From NCBI GenBank assembly GCA_900470965.1, contig UCCS01000004.1, positions 1 through 64,000 on the forward strand: a DNA stretch of 64,000 nt. Reading direction: 5' to 3'. The stretch is from Hyphomicrobiales bacterium. GTDB lineage: Bacteria; Pseudomonadota; Alphaproteobacteria; Rhizobiales; Rhizobiaceae. Position numbers and translations under genes: made by a program. Below are positions 35,573 to 44,614 of this stretch, in pieces (positions within the stretch are counted from its first letter, which is position 1; the number at the start of each line of letters is the position of its first letter). The notes beneath the pieces were generated by a model. That model was not told the origin of the DNA, did no database searches, and saw only the letters and a program-made list of their open reading frames with translations.

Positions 35573-36226
35573 CTAGCGATGATCCATGCGGGCGACCAGC
35601 CGGTCGCCCAGCCACTGGATGCCGCAGACGAGAACGATGAGCACGACCACGACCGCAAGCATCACATTGGTCTCGAAGCGCTGGTAGCCATAACGAATGG
35701 CGAGGTCACCGAGACCGCCGGCACCGATGGCGCCGGCCATCGCCGAAGCACCGATCAGCGTCACCAGCGTGACGGTAAAGCCGGCGACGATTCCGGGCAG
35801 GGCTTCGGGCACCAGAACCTCGCGGATGATCGTCCAGCGATTGCCGCCCATGGCACGCACCGCATCGATCAGGCCACGATCGACCTCGCGCAACGAGACT
35901 TCTGCGATACGGGCATAGTATGGCGTCGCGGCAATGGCGAGTGGAACGATGGCCGCCCAGGTGCCGATCGCGGTGCCGACGATAAGGCGGGTCAGCGGGA
36001 TGAGCGCCACCAGCAGGATGATGAAGGGCACGGAACGGAAGCCGTTGATGACGGCGCCGAGAATGCGGTTGATCCAGAGATTTTCGGCAATGCCGCCGCG
36101 GTTCGTCAGGACCAGCGCCAGGCCGAGCGGCAGGCCGGCAACCAGCGAAATCAGGCCGGATGCAGCTGTCATCAGCACCGTCTCCCAGAGGGAGCGCAGC
36201 AGCAGATTAATCATGATCGGTGACAT
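35573..36226 (-). CDS. metI: Methionine ABC transporter permease
   Basis: 217 residues, the same length as E. coli MetI. The segments RSVPFIILLVALIPLTRLIVGT and YYARIAEVSLREVDRGLIDAVRAMGG (coupling loop, residues ~98-123) are typical. ATG 36226 has GGAGGTG at the right distance, so translation starts 20 bases inside the end of metN. It forms the channel for D- and L-methionine with MetN. It ends three bases from the stop of the convergent monooxygenase. Confidence 0.93.
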   Translation of the reverse strand: MSPIMINLLLRSLWETVLMTAASGLISLVAGLPLGLALVLTNRGGIAENLWINRILGAVINGFRSVPFIILLVALIPLTRLIVGTAIGTWAAIVPLAIAATPYYARIAEVSLREVDRGLIDAVRAMGGNRWTIIREVLVPEALPGIVAGFTVTLVTLIGASAMAGAIGAGGLGDLAIRYGYQRFETNVMLAVVVVLIVLVCGIQWLGDRLVARMDHR

Positions 36227-37289
36227 AACCAAGCACCTCCACCCGAGCCGACCGGGCCTTCAGAAATTGTTCGACCGTTCCGGCAAGCGCGGGATCGCGC
36301 GCAGGAACGGCAATGAAGAACCGCGCCACGGGCTGGTTCTGGATGTGATCGATACCACCGTGCACGAGGCGGAAGGAACGCGGCAGCGCTGCAGAGAGAT
36401 CGGCAAAAAGCGCGCCTTGCGCTTCCGGTCCAGCAAGATCGACACTTAGGATAGCTTCGGTGCCGCCGGTTTGCGACAGGCGTGCAGCAATGTGTTCCGG
36501 AAGCTGCGGGCGAATGCCGCCGAGCAGGCTTTTTGTGATCGCCGCCTGCGGATCGCCGAAGATCGACCAGACTTGGCCTTCCTCCACGATGCGCCCTGCA
36601 TCGATGACGGCGACGCGATCGGCAATGCCGCGCACCACTTCCATCTCATGGGTAATCAGAAGAATGGTAAGACCAAGCTTACGGTTAATATCCTCCAACA
36701 GCGCAAGGATCGAACGCGTCGTTTCCGGATCGAGGGCCGAGGTCGCTTCGTCGGACAGCAACAGGGCCGGCCGGGCGGCGAGTGCGCGGGCAATGCCGAC
36801 GCGCTGCTTCTGGCCACCTGAGAGCGACGACGGATAAGCCCTAGCCTTATCGGAAAGACCGACCAGTTCCAGAAGCTCCTGCGCCCGCTTCAGCCGTTCG
36901 GCCTTGACGACACCCTCGATCTTCAGCGGCAGGGCGACATTCTCCTCGACCGTCTTGGCCGAGAGCAGATTGAAATGCTGAAAGATCATGCCGATGCGGC
37001 GGCGCAAGGGCTGCAGTTCCTGCTCGGCAAGGCCCGCAATATTGCGGCCCTCGATGACGATCTCGCCGCTGTCGGCCCTTTCGAGACCGTTGAGGCAGCG
37101 GATCAGCGTCGATTTGCCGGCGCCGCTGCGGCCGATGATGCCGAGGATTTCGCCCTTCTTCACGCTGAGCGAAACGCCGTCGAGCGCTGCCGTCACACCG
37201 AACTTGCGCCTGACATCCTTCAGGCGCACGACCTCTTCGGCATCGATTGGCCGCGTCTCGATCCCTAAGGCGGAGACAATTGAATTCAT
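36207..37289 (-). CDS. metN: Methionine ABC transporter ATP-binding protein
   Basis: 360 residues. Walker A GRSGAGKST is near residues 53-61, the signature LSGGQKQRVGIARALA near 155, Walker B LLLSDEATSALD, and the C-terminal NIL domain (about residues 275-350) that binds methionine and inhibits transport in E. coli. It sits between metQ (upstream, separated by 85 bases with a strong hairpin) and metI (overlapping). It is cytoplasmic and drives methionine uptake. Confidence 0.94.
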   Translation of the reverse strand: MNSIVSALGIETRPIDAEEVVRLKDVRRKFGVTAALDGVSLSVKKGEILGIIGRSGAGKSTLIRCLNGLERADSGEIVIEGRNIAGLAEQELQPLRRRIGMIFQHFNLLSAKTVEENVALPLKIEGVVKAERLKRAQELLELVGLSDKARAYPSSLSGGQKQRVGIARALAARPALLLSDEATSALDPETTRSILALLEDINRKLGLTILLITHEMEVVRGIADRVAVIDAGRIVEEGQVWSIFGDPQAAITKSLLGGIRPQLPEHIAARLSQTGGTEAILSVDLAGPEAQGALFADLSAALPRSFRLVHGGIDHIQNQPVARFFIAVPARDPALAGTVEQFLKARSARVEVLGYVTDHD

Positions 37290-37312
37290 GCTCGTTCCTT
37301 CACAAACGCTGA

Positions 37313-37343
37313 AGGCGGCCCTGGCAAAAGGCCAGGGCCGCCT
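37313..37343 (-). terminator. Strong hairpin between metQ and metN
   Basis: A perfect 13-base stem (AGGCGGCCCTGGC with its complement) and a five-base loop, with no T-run on the minus strand after it. A second small hairpin (CGCCC/GGGCG, 37354-37368) lies just after the metQ stop. Together they could attenuate metNI or protect the metQ message, giving more binding protein than membrane parts. Confidence 0.5.
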
Positions 37344-37374
37344 CGGTTGCTGACGCCCTTTTAGGGCGGCGAAA

Positions 37375-38211
37375 TCAATAGGCGCTGAGGCCCGTACCCT
37401 TATAGACCTTATCGAATTCGGCCTTCACCGTCTCGTTCTGATAGGAGGAGACGAGCGTCTTTACCCAATCGGCATCCTTGTTCTCTTCCTTGACGGCGAT
37501 GAAGTTGCGATAGGGATTGTCGGCGATCGGCTCCTGCGCGATGCGCTCCTTCGGGGACAGACCGCTCTTCAGCGCCCAGTCGGTATTGACGATACCGGCA
37601 TCGAGGTCATCGATAGAACGGCCGACGATACCGGCGTCGAGTTCGCGGATCTCGATGTTCTTCGGGTTTTCCGAGACGTCGACGATCGTTGCCAGAATGC
37701 CGGTGCCGTCCTTGAGCTTGATCAGGCCCTCATTCTGCAGAACGCGAAGCGCACGGCCTTCGTTGGACGGATCGTTCGGGACACCGATTACGGCGCCCGC
37801 TGGCAGTTCGGCAACCGACTTGTGCTTCTTGCTATAGAGACCGATCGGCCAGACGCCCGTGTAGCCGACGGATACGATATGGTAGCCGTGCTGCTTGACC
37901 TGATTGTCCAGATAGGGCTGGTGCTGGAAGGCGTTCGCGTCGATTTCGCCGCGTTCCAGAGCCTCGTTCGGCTGGGTATAATCGTTGAAGGTGATCGTTT
38001 CGATCTTGAGGCCCTTCTTGGCGGCTTCGCTGGTGACGACGCGCCAGACATCCTCGTCCTCGCCGCTCATGATACCGACCTTGATCGACTTGTCTTCGGC
38101 GAAGGAAGGAGCCGGCGGAGCAAAGGCGATGAGTGCGGCCGCAGAGGCGGCAACAGTAAGAGCCGCGCGGCGCGAAAGCGAAATGGCGCCGAAATTCTTG
38201 TTCTTGGTCAT
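37375..38211 (-). CDS. metQ: Methionine ABC transporter substrate-binding protein, NlpA/MetQ family
   Basis: 278 residues with a signal peptide (RRAALTVAASAAALIAFAPP) and mature KSIKVGIMSGEDEDVWRVV. The family segments FNDYTQPNEALERGEIDANAFQHQPYLD and PNDPSNEGRALRVLQNEGLIKL are intact, the latter forming the methionine pocket. There is no lipobox cysteine, so it is a soluble periplasmic form as in many alphaproteobacteria. First gene of metQ-metN-metI. A shared AT-rich motif lies 147 bases upstream. Confidence 0.93.
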   Translation of the reverse strand: MTKNKNFGAISLSRRAALTVAASAAALIAFAPPAPSFAEDKSIKVGIMSGEDEDVWRVVTSEAAKKGLKIETITFNDYTQPNEALERGEIDANAFQHQPYLDNQVKQHGYHIVSVGYTGVWPIGLYSKKHKSVAELPAGAVIGVPNDPSNEGRALRVLQNEGLIKLKDGTGILATIVDVSENPKNIEIRELDAGIVGRSIDDLDAGIVNTDWALKSGLSPKERIAQEPIADNPYRNFIAVKEENKDADWVKTLVSSYQNETVKAEFDKVYKGTGLSAY

Positions 38212-38357
38212 TTTTTATCCCGTCTGACTGAATGAGGCCGAGCCCCGAGCAGGCGGATAATTGCAAATACGGGCATGGCGAGCGAAGCACGAACGTCTGA
38301 TGTCTTCTCACCACCGGAAAAACTCTTGCCGCGTCTTCGAGAGCGGCAGGATAAAAT

Positions 38358-38374
38358 TCCATCAAATTTATGGA
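38358..38374 (-). promoter_or_regulatory. Copy 3 of shared AT-rich 17-bp motif (metQ promoter)
   Basis: TCCATCAAATTTATGGA, with TCCAT/ATGGA arms. TTTAAT on the minus strand (38379-38374) abuts it as a candidate -10 of metQ. It matches the copy at 39067 in its first nine bases and in the following GATTAAA. Confidence 0.45.
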
Positions 38375-38400
38375 TTAAATGCCAGCTGCTAGGCACGCTC

Positions 38401-38427
38401 CAAACAAAACGGCGCCCGAAGGCGCCG
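38401..38427 (-). terminator. Terminator of the FMN reductase gene
   Basis: On the minus strand CGGCGCC, loop TTCG and GGCGCCG are followed by TTTTGTTT. It ends the reductase message 24 bases after its stop and isolates metQ. Confidence 0.75.
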
Positions 38428-38451
38428 CTGAAATCGGTCTTTGGATATTGT

Positions 38452-39012
38452 TTATTCCGCTGCGATCAGCCTGGAGCTTCTGCCCGGAAAGAAGGCGGCG
38501 AGTTCGCCGATCACCTCCCCGATGCGCTTGGAAAGCTGTTCGGAGGAAACGCGATAGTCGGTGAAATCGCGGTCCGAAGCGTAGACGGCGGTCGGCAGCG
38601 TGTGGGCCATGAAGAAGCCGAAGAGCGGGCGCAGTTGATGCTCGACCATCAGAGCATGACGATCGCCGCCGCCGGTCGCAGTGATGACGATCGGCTTGGC
38701 ACGCAGCTCATGCGGGTCGATGAGATCAATCAGATGTTTGAAGAGACCCGGATAGCTGCCCTTGAAGGTCGGCGCACCGATGACGAGGACGTCGGCATTG
38801 GCGATGTCGGCGATGATTTCCCTGGCGCGATTGTCGAGATCGTCGCGGCGCAACGCCTGGCCGAGCGAGGGGCCGACATCCGTCAGGTCGTAAATCGTAT
38901 TGTCGAAGCCATATTTTTCGGCGGCGAGGCCGGCGATATTCTCGACCAGCGCAAAGGTCTTCGAGGGACGATTGAAGCTGCCGGCAAGACCGACCAGTTT
39001 GGGTGCAGACAT
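38452..39012 (-). CDS. NAD(P)H-dependent FMN reductase, SsuE/MsuE type
   Basis: 186 residues with a flavodoxin-like fold: LVGLAGSFNRPSKTFALVE phosphate-binding loop at the N-terminus, the LVIGAPTFKGSYPGLFKHLIDLID segment (residues ~77-100) and TATGGGDRHALMVEHQLRPL. SsuE-type reductases supply free reduced FMN to two-component flavin monooxygenases. Candidates here are the DmoA-like enzyme at 34214-35569 and the monooxygenases at 44.6-53.7 kb. GGAAGGAAATGAT precedes ATG 39012. A shared AT-rich motif lies 55 bases upstream. Confidence 0.88.
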   Translation of the reverse strand: MSAPKLVGLAGSFNRPSKTFALVENIAGLAAEKYGFDNTIYDLTDVGPSLGQALRRDDLDNRAREIIADIANADVLVIGAPTFKGSYPGLFKHLIDLIDPHELRAKPIVITATGGGDRHALMVEHQLRPLFGFFMAHTLPTAVYASDRDFTDYRVSSEQLSKRIGEVIGELAAFFPGRSSRLIAAE

Positions 39013-39066
39013 ATCATTTCCTTCCACTATCGCGCCGTCGATGGCTGCATCATATGACTGATATTA

Positions 39067-39083
39067 TCCATCAAAATAGTAGA
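39067..39083 (-). promoter_or_regulatory. Copy 4 of shared AT-rich 17-bp motif (FMN reductase promoter)
   Basis: TCCATCAAAATAGTAGA, which matches 14 of 17 bases of the copy at 53695-53711. TTTAAT on the minus strand (39088-39083) overlaps its edge as a candidate -10. Confidence 0.45.
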
Positions 39084-39170
39084 TTAAAGAAATGACGATC
39101 CGTCTTCGCCGAGGGCCGAGGAAAAAATGTTCGTTCGAACGCAACGCCGCGCGTGCGCTTGCCCTGACGC

Positions 39171-39204
39171 AAAAGAGGCACCGAAACGCTTTCGGTGCCT
39201 CTTT
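39171..39204 (-). terminator. Terminator after the MFS gene
   Basis: A perfect 15-base stem (AAAGAGGCACCGAAA with its complement) and a three-base loop, followed on the minus strand by TTTT. It lies 14 bases after the MFS stop. Confidence 0.85.
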
Positions 39205-39217
39205 CTGAGTGCGAAAC

Positions 39218-40420
39218 CTAAACCGCTCGATGCTTCGGGATGCGCGGCAGGAAGATGGTGAACAGGCCGAGCAGCGGCAGGTAGGAGCAGATACGATATA
39301 CGAAGGCAATGCCGTGCGAGTCGGCAAAACCGCCGAGGAAGGCCGCACCGAGACCGCCCGCACCGAAGGCGAAGCCGAAGAAAACGCCGGCGATCAGGCC
39401 AACACGGCCCGGCACCAGTTCCTGCGCGAAGACGACGATGGCCGAAAAGGCAGAGGCGAAGATCAGGCCGATAACGACGCTGAGCACGCCTGTCCAGAAG
39501 AGGTTCGCATAGGGCAGCAGCAGCGCGAAGGGGATCACCCCGAGGATCGAGAACCAGATGACGAAGCGGGCGCCGAAACGATCACCGATCGGACCGCCGA
39601 GAAAGGTGCCGGTGGCAACCGAACCTAAGAACAGGAAGAGCATGAGCTGCGCCTGCTGCACATCGAGCTGGAAACGGTCGATGACGTAGAAGGTGAAGTA
39701 GCTCGAGACGCTTGCCATGTAGACATTCTTCGTCGCCGTCAGCAACACGAGGATGAGTAGCGCCCAAACGACCTTGCTCTGAGGCAGCGGTAGCGTGCGG
39801 CTCGGGGCCGCCTTGCTGGCGTGCTGGCGGCGGTGACTCATGTACCAGTTCCCGACCCAGCTCAGGACCACCATGCCGACCATGGCGATGCCGGAAAGCC
39901 AGGACACGCTGTGCTGACCGTTCGGCAGAACGATGAAGGCGGCCAGCAGCGGACCGATTGCCTGGCCGGCATTGCCGCCCACCTGGAAGAAGGACTGCGC
40001 AAAACCGTGGCGACCGCCGGAAGCAAGACGCGCGACGCGCGATGATTCCGGATGGAAGACGGCCGAGCCGAAGCCGATCAGGCTCGCGGCAACGAGCAGC
40101 AGTTCGAAGCTGCCGGCATTGCCGAGGAGGATCAGGCCGCAGAAGGTGCTCGCCATGCCGACAGGCAGCGAATAGGGCATCGGCCAACGGTCGGTGACGA
40201 TGCCGACAAGCGGCTGGAGCAGCGAGGCCGTGACCTGGAAGGTCATGGTCAGGAGACCGATCTGCACGAAATCGAGGTTATAATTGGCCTTGAAGAGCGG
40301 ATAGAGCGAGGCAAGCAGCGACTGCATGATGTCGTTGAGCATGTGGCAGAAGCTGACTGCCACCAGGATAGACATTGCGGTCTTTTCAAAGCGGGGGGCG
40401 CTCTCGGCAACGGATGCCAT
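39218..40420 (-). CDS. MFS transporter, Fsr (fosmidomycin resistance) type
   Basis: 400 residues, 12 membrane spans. The N-terminal region VSFCHMLNDIMQSLLASLYPLFKANYNLDF matches the Fsr branch of the major facilitator superfamily, as do the GIVTDRWP motif A variant between helices 2 and 3, and FHPESSRVARLASGGRHGFAQSFFQVGGN near residue 120-148. Fsr-type proteins export fosmidomycin and related small anions; the natural substrate is unknown. GAGGAAGACCC precedes the ATG. It stands alone with its own terminator. Confidence 0.87.
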   Translation of the reverse strand: MASVAESAPRFEKTAMSILVAVSFCHMLNDIMQSLLASLYPLFKANYNLDFVQIGLLTMTFQVTASLLQPLVGIVTDRWPMPYSLPVGMASTFCGLILLGNAGSFELLLVAASLIGFGSAVFHPESSRVARLASGGRHGFAQSFFQVGGNAGQAIGPLLAAFIVLPNGQHSVSWLSGIAMVGMVVLSWVGNWYMSHRRQHASKAAPSRTLPLPQSKVVWALLILVLLTATKNVYMASVSSYFTFYVIDRFQLDVQQAQLMLFLFLGSVATGTFLGGPIGDRFGARFVIWFSILGVIPFALLLPYANLFWTGVLSVVIGLIFASAFSAIVVFAQELVPGRVGLIAGVFFGFAFGAGGLGAAFLGGFADSHGIAFVYRICSYLPLLGLFTIFLPRIPKHRAV

Positions 40421-40722
40421 GGGTCTTCCTCCTGCGCGGCCGGAATCATGCCGGTCCGTCGTCGGTTTTCGTGCGTGCTGTTCTTAAGGCGATCGGGGCT
40501 TGGGAAGTGAATTGTCAGCGGCGGTCGCTGAAAAAGCATTTATCGTATGAAGTGGAACGATTACAGCCCAGTTTTACGCGGATCGGTACGCAGTTTTTAA
40601 GATTTTTGCTCTCGATCCTGCAATTCGGCCACCTCACGCGCCAATCCCGCCCTGGCGACTGTTCCGCGGGTTAGAGCCGATATGGCTTATCGCCGGGCTC
40701 TCCAACGCAATAGGCCGCGCAA
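40421..40722. other. Intergenic stretch between panB end and MFS start
   Basis: About 300 bases without a supported gene. The part near 40540-40620 is comparatively AT-rich and may hold the MFS promoter. No clear terminator for panB was found. Confidence 0.5.
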
Positions 40723-41544
40723 TCAAGACCGGCGCTTGAATGTATGTTTCTCCGTGGGGAATGCGCGGGAGCGCACCTCCTCTGCATAGGCGGCAGCCGC
40801 CACCCCGACCCTCTTTCCAAGTTCGTCGTATCGTTTAACGAAGCGCGGCGTGAAATCGTTGAACAGTCCGAGTATGTCGTCCGAAACCAGGATCTGACCG
40901 TCACAGGCAGCCGAGGCACCGATCCCGATTGTCGGAACAGGAATTGCCCTCGTCACCTCGCGGGCAAATGTCTCGACGGTGCCCTCGATGACCACCGCAA
41001 AGGCTCCCGAGTTGCCGACCGCGTCGGCATCACGCCGGATCCTGGCAACCTCCTCCTCGGAATGTCCAACAGATCGGTAGCCGCCTGCGGTATGAACCTG
41101 CTGAGGCATGAGCCCGATATGCCCGAGGACCGGAATACCGCGCGCGGTGAGAAAGGAAATTGTCTCGGCCATCTCCTCGCCACCTTCGAGCTTGACCGCG
41201 TCGCACCCTGTTTCCTGCAGAATGCGCACAGCATTGCGATAGGCCAGCTCCTTCGACTCCTGGTAGCTGCCGAAGGGCATGTCGACGACCACGCAGGATT
41301 TAGCGACGCCACGCATCACCGCCTTGCCATGGGCGATCATCATGTCGAGCGTCACCGACACGGTGCTCTCCATGCCGTAAAGAACCATGCCGAGCGAATC
41401 CCCAACGAGCAGGAGATCGCAGTGTTCGTCCAGGAGCCGCGCCATCGGCGTCGTGTAGGCCGTCAAACACACAATCGGCGTTCCGCCCTTCATCGCCCGG
41501 ATTCGCGTTGGCGTCAGGCGTTTTGCGGAGCTGACAGCGCTCAT
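40723..41544 (-). CDS. panB: 3-methyl-2-oxobutanoate hydroxymethyltransferase
   Basis: 273 residues. The family motifs are complete: [32 protein letters not shown] (residues ~26-57), the metal and substrate site [23 protein letters not shown] and [13 protein letters not shown]. It adds a hydroxymethyl group from methylene-tetrahydrofolate to 2-oxoisovalerate, giving ketopantoate for pantothenate and CoA synthesis. The ATG overlaps the panC stop by four bases. Confidence 0.97.
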   Translation of the reverse strand: MSAVSSAKRLTPTRIRAMKGGTPIVCLTAYTTPMARLLDEHCDLLLVGDSLGMVLYGMESTVSVTLDMMIAHGKAVMRGVAKSCVVVDMPFGSYQESKELAYRNAVRILQETGCDAVKLEGGEEMAETISFLTARGIPVLGHIGLMPQQVHTAGGYRSVGHSEEEVARIRRDADAVGNSGAFAVVIEGTVETFAREVTRAIPVPTIGIGASAACDGQILVSDDILGLFNDFTPRFVKRYDELGKRVGVAAAAYAEEVRSRAFPTEKHTFKRRS

Positions 41545-42416
41545 TGTGCTTCTCCTGTTCCAGACGAACCTTTCTTCGCGATCACCCGATTGTCGAGGAG
41601 CTTGGTCGTGCCAATCCGCACGAACAGTGCGACAACCACCGGGTCCTCGATTTTCGCCACATGCTTCAAGGTCGAGGCGTCCCTCACAGCGACGACTTCC
41701 GGCTTTGCCAGGGGCTCACGGCCGATGAAGCCGACTAGCTCCGCTTCAAGGACCTGCGGGTCGGAGAGGCCTTGAGCGACAAGGCGCTCCGCCTCGTCCA
41801 ATGCGCGCGGGATGATGACCGCTGCGCGTCGTTCCTCCTCGCTGAGATAGACGTTACGAGAAGATAGAGCGAGACCATCCGCATCCCGGACCGTCGGCAC
41901 CGAAACGATACGCACTGGCAGAGCCAGATCGTCGGCCATCCGTTTGATGATGACGACCTGCTGGTAATCCTTCTCGCCGAAATAGGCGTTGTTTGGCTGG
42001 ACGATATTGAAGAGCTTGCTGACGACGGTGGCGACACCCGCGAAATGCCCCGGTCGAACGGCGCCTTCGAGCTCGCAGCCAAGCTCCGGCACATCAACCA
42101 CGGTTTTCATCGGGTGCGGGTACATATCTCCGACACCGGGCGCAAAGAGAATATCGACGCCACCCTTTTCCAGCATCGTTCTGTCGCGTTCCAGATCGCG
42201 CGGGTATCGGGTCAGGTCCTCCGTCGGCCCGAACTGGAGCGGATTGACGAAGATCGAAGCAACGACGATTTCGTTCTCAGCGCGGGCTCGCGCAACAAGT
42301 TCCATGTGCCCCGCGTGAAGATAACCCATCGTCGGCACGAAACCGATGCCTCCGCCATTTGTTCTCACCGCTGCAAGCGCTGCGCGCACCGCCTCAATGC
42401 TCGATAGGACCTGCAT
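41541..42416 (-). CDS. panC: Pantothenate synthetase
   Basis: 291 residues. The ATP-binding motifs are present: [18 protein letters not shown] (with HxGH, residues ~28-45), [18 protein letters not shown] and [19 protein letters not shown] with the KMSKS-like loop. It joins pantoate and beta-alanine using ATP. It is upstream of panB in a panCB pair, the order also described on a plasmid of R. etli. No aspartate decarboxylase gene is in the window. Confidence 0.97.
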   Translation of the reverse strand: MQVLSSIEAVRAALAAVRTNGGGIGFVPTMGYLHAGHMELVARARAENEIVVASIFVNPLQFGPTEDLTRYPRDLERDRTMLEKGGVDILFAPGVGDMYPHPMKTVVDVPELGCELEGAVRPGHFAGVATVVSKLFNIVQPNNAYFGEKDYQQVVIIKRMADDLALPVRIVSVPTVRDADGLALSSRNVYLSEEERRAAVIIPRALDEAERLVAQGLSDPQVLEAELVGFIGREPLAKPEVVAVRDASTLKHVAKIEDPVVVALFVRIGTTKLLDNRVIAKKGSSGTGEAQ

Positions 42417-42708
42417 GTGCCCTCCCTGGCCGCCTTCCTGACGTTGGGGGCGGATAGAAGATGTAAGCAGGGTCGCAGGTCAATGGATTCTTTTCGATAA
42501 GACCGATTAGATGAAGAAGCTTCCATCAGGGCGTGTTCAAATATTGCGGACCGCAACCGAGGCGGCGGATTTCTCACTGGGCAACAAGGGGCGGCGGCTG
42601 AGTTGATGGTGTTTCCACGCGCGTGACTTCCGCGCATCTGCTTACCGATAGCGGCACAAAAGATCTCCACGCCCCACATCCGCCCGAACTCGTATCATGC
42701 CCGTGCAT

Positions 42709-43302
42709 CTAAAGTTCGTACCATATCCGCGGATTGTCGCCCGACTGGATCATCAGCCAGCGAAGATCCGTATCCTTCCAGCCCTTGATCGCATTCGTGC
42801 GGTTGTCGAGCACCAGATCGCCTTGATCGGTTCTGACGACCAGAACCGCGTGGCCCTTGCCGGAGGGCGTCTTGGTCACGGCGATCCGCAATGCCTTCGT
42901 CGACCAGCCCATGGCAATGAGGTGGTCGCGCTTCGTCAACGCAAAATCCTCGCAATCGCCCGCCGTGACGTTCACCTGCCAGACATCACCTTGATCGGGC
43001 CGGTCGTCGAGCGAGCGGATCGAGCGGTTGACCGAGGTGTTGACAGTGCGAAGCTGCTCGTCCGCTAAGGGGCCCAAGGAGACTTCCGAAGCATCGCCGC
43101 GAGCAGTGCACTCATCGGGATTTCGAGCGCAGAACATCACATGCGCGAAAGGTGCTGTAGTCCGGCGCTTTTCAGAAATATAGCTGAATACAGGCGCCGT
43201 CTTCAGGCCACGGGCTGCACCGGCAGGCCCGTCCGCGTGAGCAGTCTGAACCGAGAAAAGAGATGCAAGCGTCATCACGATAACCAGTTCATGCTTGCGC
43301 AT
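42709..43302 (-). CDS. Transglutaminase-like cysteine peptidase (BTLCP/DUF920 family)
   Basis: 197 residues with a signal peptide (LVIVMTLASLFSVQTAHA). The catalytic triad of the family is visible as Cys117 in TAGDCEDFAL, His151 in GKGHAVLVV, and Asp166 in LVLDNRTN. The preceding FCARNPDEC segment supplies a conserved cysteine pair. These periplasmic proteins are common in alphaproteobacteria; some, like LapG, cleave adhesins in biofilm control, but most have no known substrate. GGAGGTATAAG precedes ATG 43302. No operon partner. Confidence 0.88.
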   Translation of the reverse strand: MRKHELVIVMTLASLFSVQTAHADGPAGAARGLKTAPVFSYISEKRRTTAPFAHVMFCARNPDECTARGDASEVSLGPLADEQLRTVNTSVNRSIRSLDDRPDQGDVWQVNVTAGDCEDFALTKRDHLIAMGWSTKALRIAVTKTPSGKGHAVLVVRTDQGDLVLDNRTNAIKGWKDTDLRWLMIQSGDNPRIWYEL

Positions 43303-43975
43303 CTTATACCTCCGTGTGGTGGTTGATCGAACGATGATGAGGTTCGCCCAGCGGTGATGAAGCTCTTTCAGGCGCGTCATTCGGACGGCTGGGCGCTTAG
43401 TCGCGATCCTTTATTTCCGGGATGTTTCCGGAGACGATCACCTTTCAAATGCAAACGCTGTACGTGTGTCTCACTTTGCGAACCAGACACATCCAAGTTG
43501 TGGGCATGTCCGATCCTTCAGCCACAGCGCAACTGGCGGTATGCGCATCGCAACCAGGCGCATGCATCCAATGACTTGACAATTTAAACTAGTGCGGCGG
43601 ACGGCCATGTCAATTGCCGTGATAGGTGCTGATTTGGAAAGACAAGCACTGGGCAACAGGAGATATCGCACTATGTGTGGGCGATGGCGGGCCGGGATCC
43701 AATGCCCGTCGCGGACCGGATGCTGGTCGCCCTTCAAGTCGTCGCGGCATCGACGACCGAGTGTTACTACCAAGGACGCCAAGCCTCGGTTCCGTCAAGC
43801 AGGGCGGTGTCGCTCTGACGAAGAAGCCGCCGGTATTGTCGTCGCTGTCGGTATGCCCCTTTCGCCGTTGCAGCTCTACCGGAGAGCAAGCCCGCCAGCT
43901 TCGGCATTTGCGACGCACCGGAGGATGCTTTTCAGTCCGCCACCGGCTTTTGGCAGAACGCGCTGCGTCAGCCCT
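43303..43975. other. Intergenic or decayed stretch
   Basis: About 670 bases between the peptidase start and the end of the isomerase-like gene. Open frames exist on both strands, but their proteins are rich in Arg, Ser and Pro with no recognisable domain. A possible -35 TTGACA is at about 43577. It may hold remains of a lost gene. Confidence 0.45.
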
Positions 43976-44614
43976 TTACGGCTTGTCGCCATAAAGATGG
44001 CGTTCGAGGAAGGGGAGATTGTCTTGCCCCCAGTAGAGCTCATCCTCATAGGCAAAAGTTGGGAAACCGAAGACGCCTCTTTCGCGTGCATGAACGCGAT
44101 CGGCTGCCCATTTCTGCTGGACATCGTCATCGGCCTGCCGTCGCAGCAAGGCCGCGCCATCGAGACCAGCAGCGTTGACGATCGCTTCGCGGATATCAGG
44201 CCTGCCGATATCTTTCGCCTCACTCCAGAAGGCATGCTGCAGGGCACGCGTCACGCCGATCCAATCCTGGCCATCGAGATAGGCAGCAATGACGAAGAAG
44301 GAGGCCGGTGTCGGATCACTGAGCTCGGGACGATTTTCGAGGATGAGGGTCTTGCCGCGCACCCTCGCCCAGCGCTTGAGATCGCGGATCCAGTAGGCGC
44401 GGCGAATTTCCGGGCGATTGCGCGAAAAAATCCCGCCATTCTCTTCGACGACCGTCGTCAGATACGGCTTGATGATGATGTCGTTGTTTACGGCAAGCTC
44501 GGCGAAAGCATCCAGACCGATATAGGACCAGGGCGAACTGATGGAGAAAAAGTATTCAACTGATTTCGTCACGGAGAGATTTCCTACAATTCCGGCGTTT
44601 GTCGCGCCGCTCAC
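43976..44614 (-). CDS. DsbA-family protein, 2-hydroxychromene-2-carboxylate isomerase-like
   Basis: 212 residues of the GST-kappa/DsbA-like group. VEYFFSISSPWSYIGLDAFAEL near the N-terminus has a serine where DsbA has its catalytic cysteine, as in HCCA isomerases. The C-terminal VFGFPTFAYEDELYWGQDNLPFLERHL is the characteristic cis-proline segment. These enzymes use glutathione. The GTG at 44614 overlaps the stop of the upstream LLM gene (GTGA); a second GTG at 44572 is possible. It is the last gene of the nine-gene operon; a thiol-handling job there is plausible but unproven. Confidence 0.8.
   Translation of the reverse strand: MSGATNAGIVGNLSVTKSVEYFFSISSPWSYIGLDAFAELAVNNDIIIKPYLTTVVEENGGIFSRNRPEIRRAYWIRDLKRWARVRGKTLILENRPELSDPTPASFFVIAAYLDGQDWIGVTRALQHAFWSEAKDIGRPDIREAIVNAAGLDGAALLRRQADDDVQQKWAADRVHARERGVFGFPTFAYEDELYWGQDNLPFLERHLYGDKP

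Noticed and set aside
38212..38451. Possible SAM-II-type riboswitch before metQ
   Set aside because: I looked for the pseudoknot consensus in the leader and did not find it; the region shows only a terminator, the AT-rich motif and a -10-like element. A covariance-model search would settle it.
43592..44563. A 323-codon plus-strand frame over the isomerase-like gene
   Set aside because: The second half is antisense to a recognisable DsbA/HCCA isomerase gene, and the first half has no domain and an Arg/Ser-rich composition.
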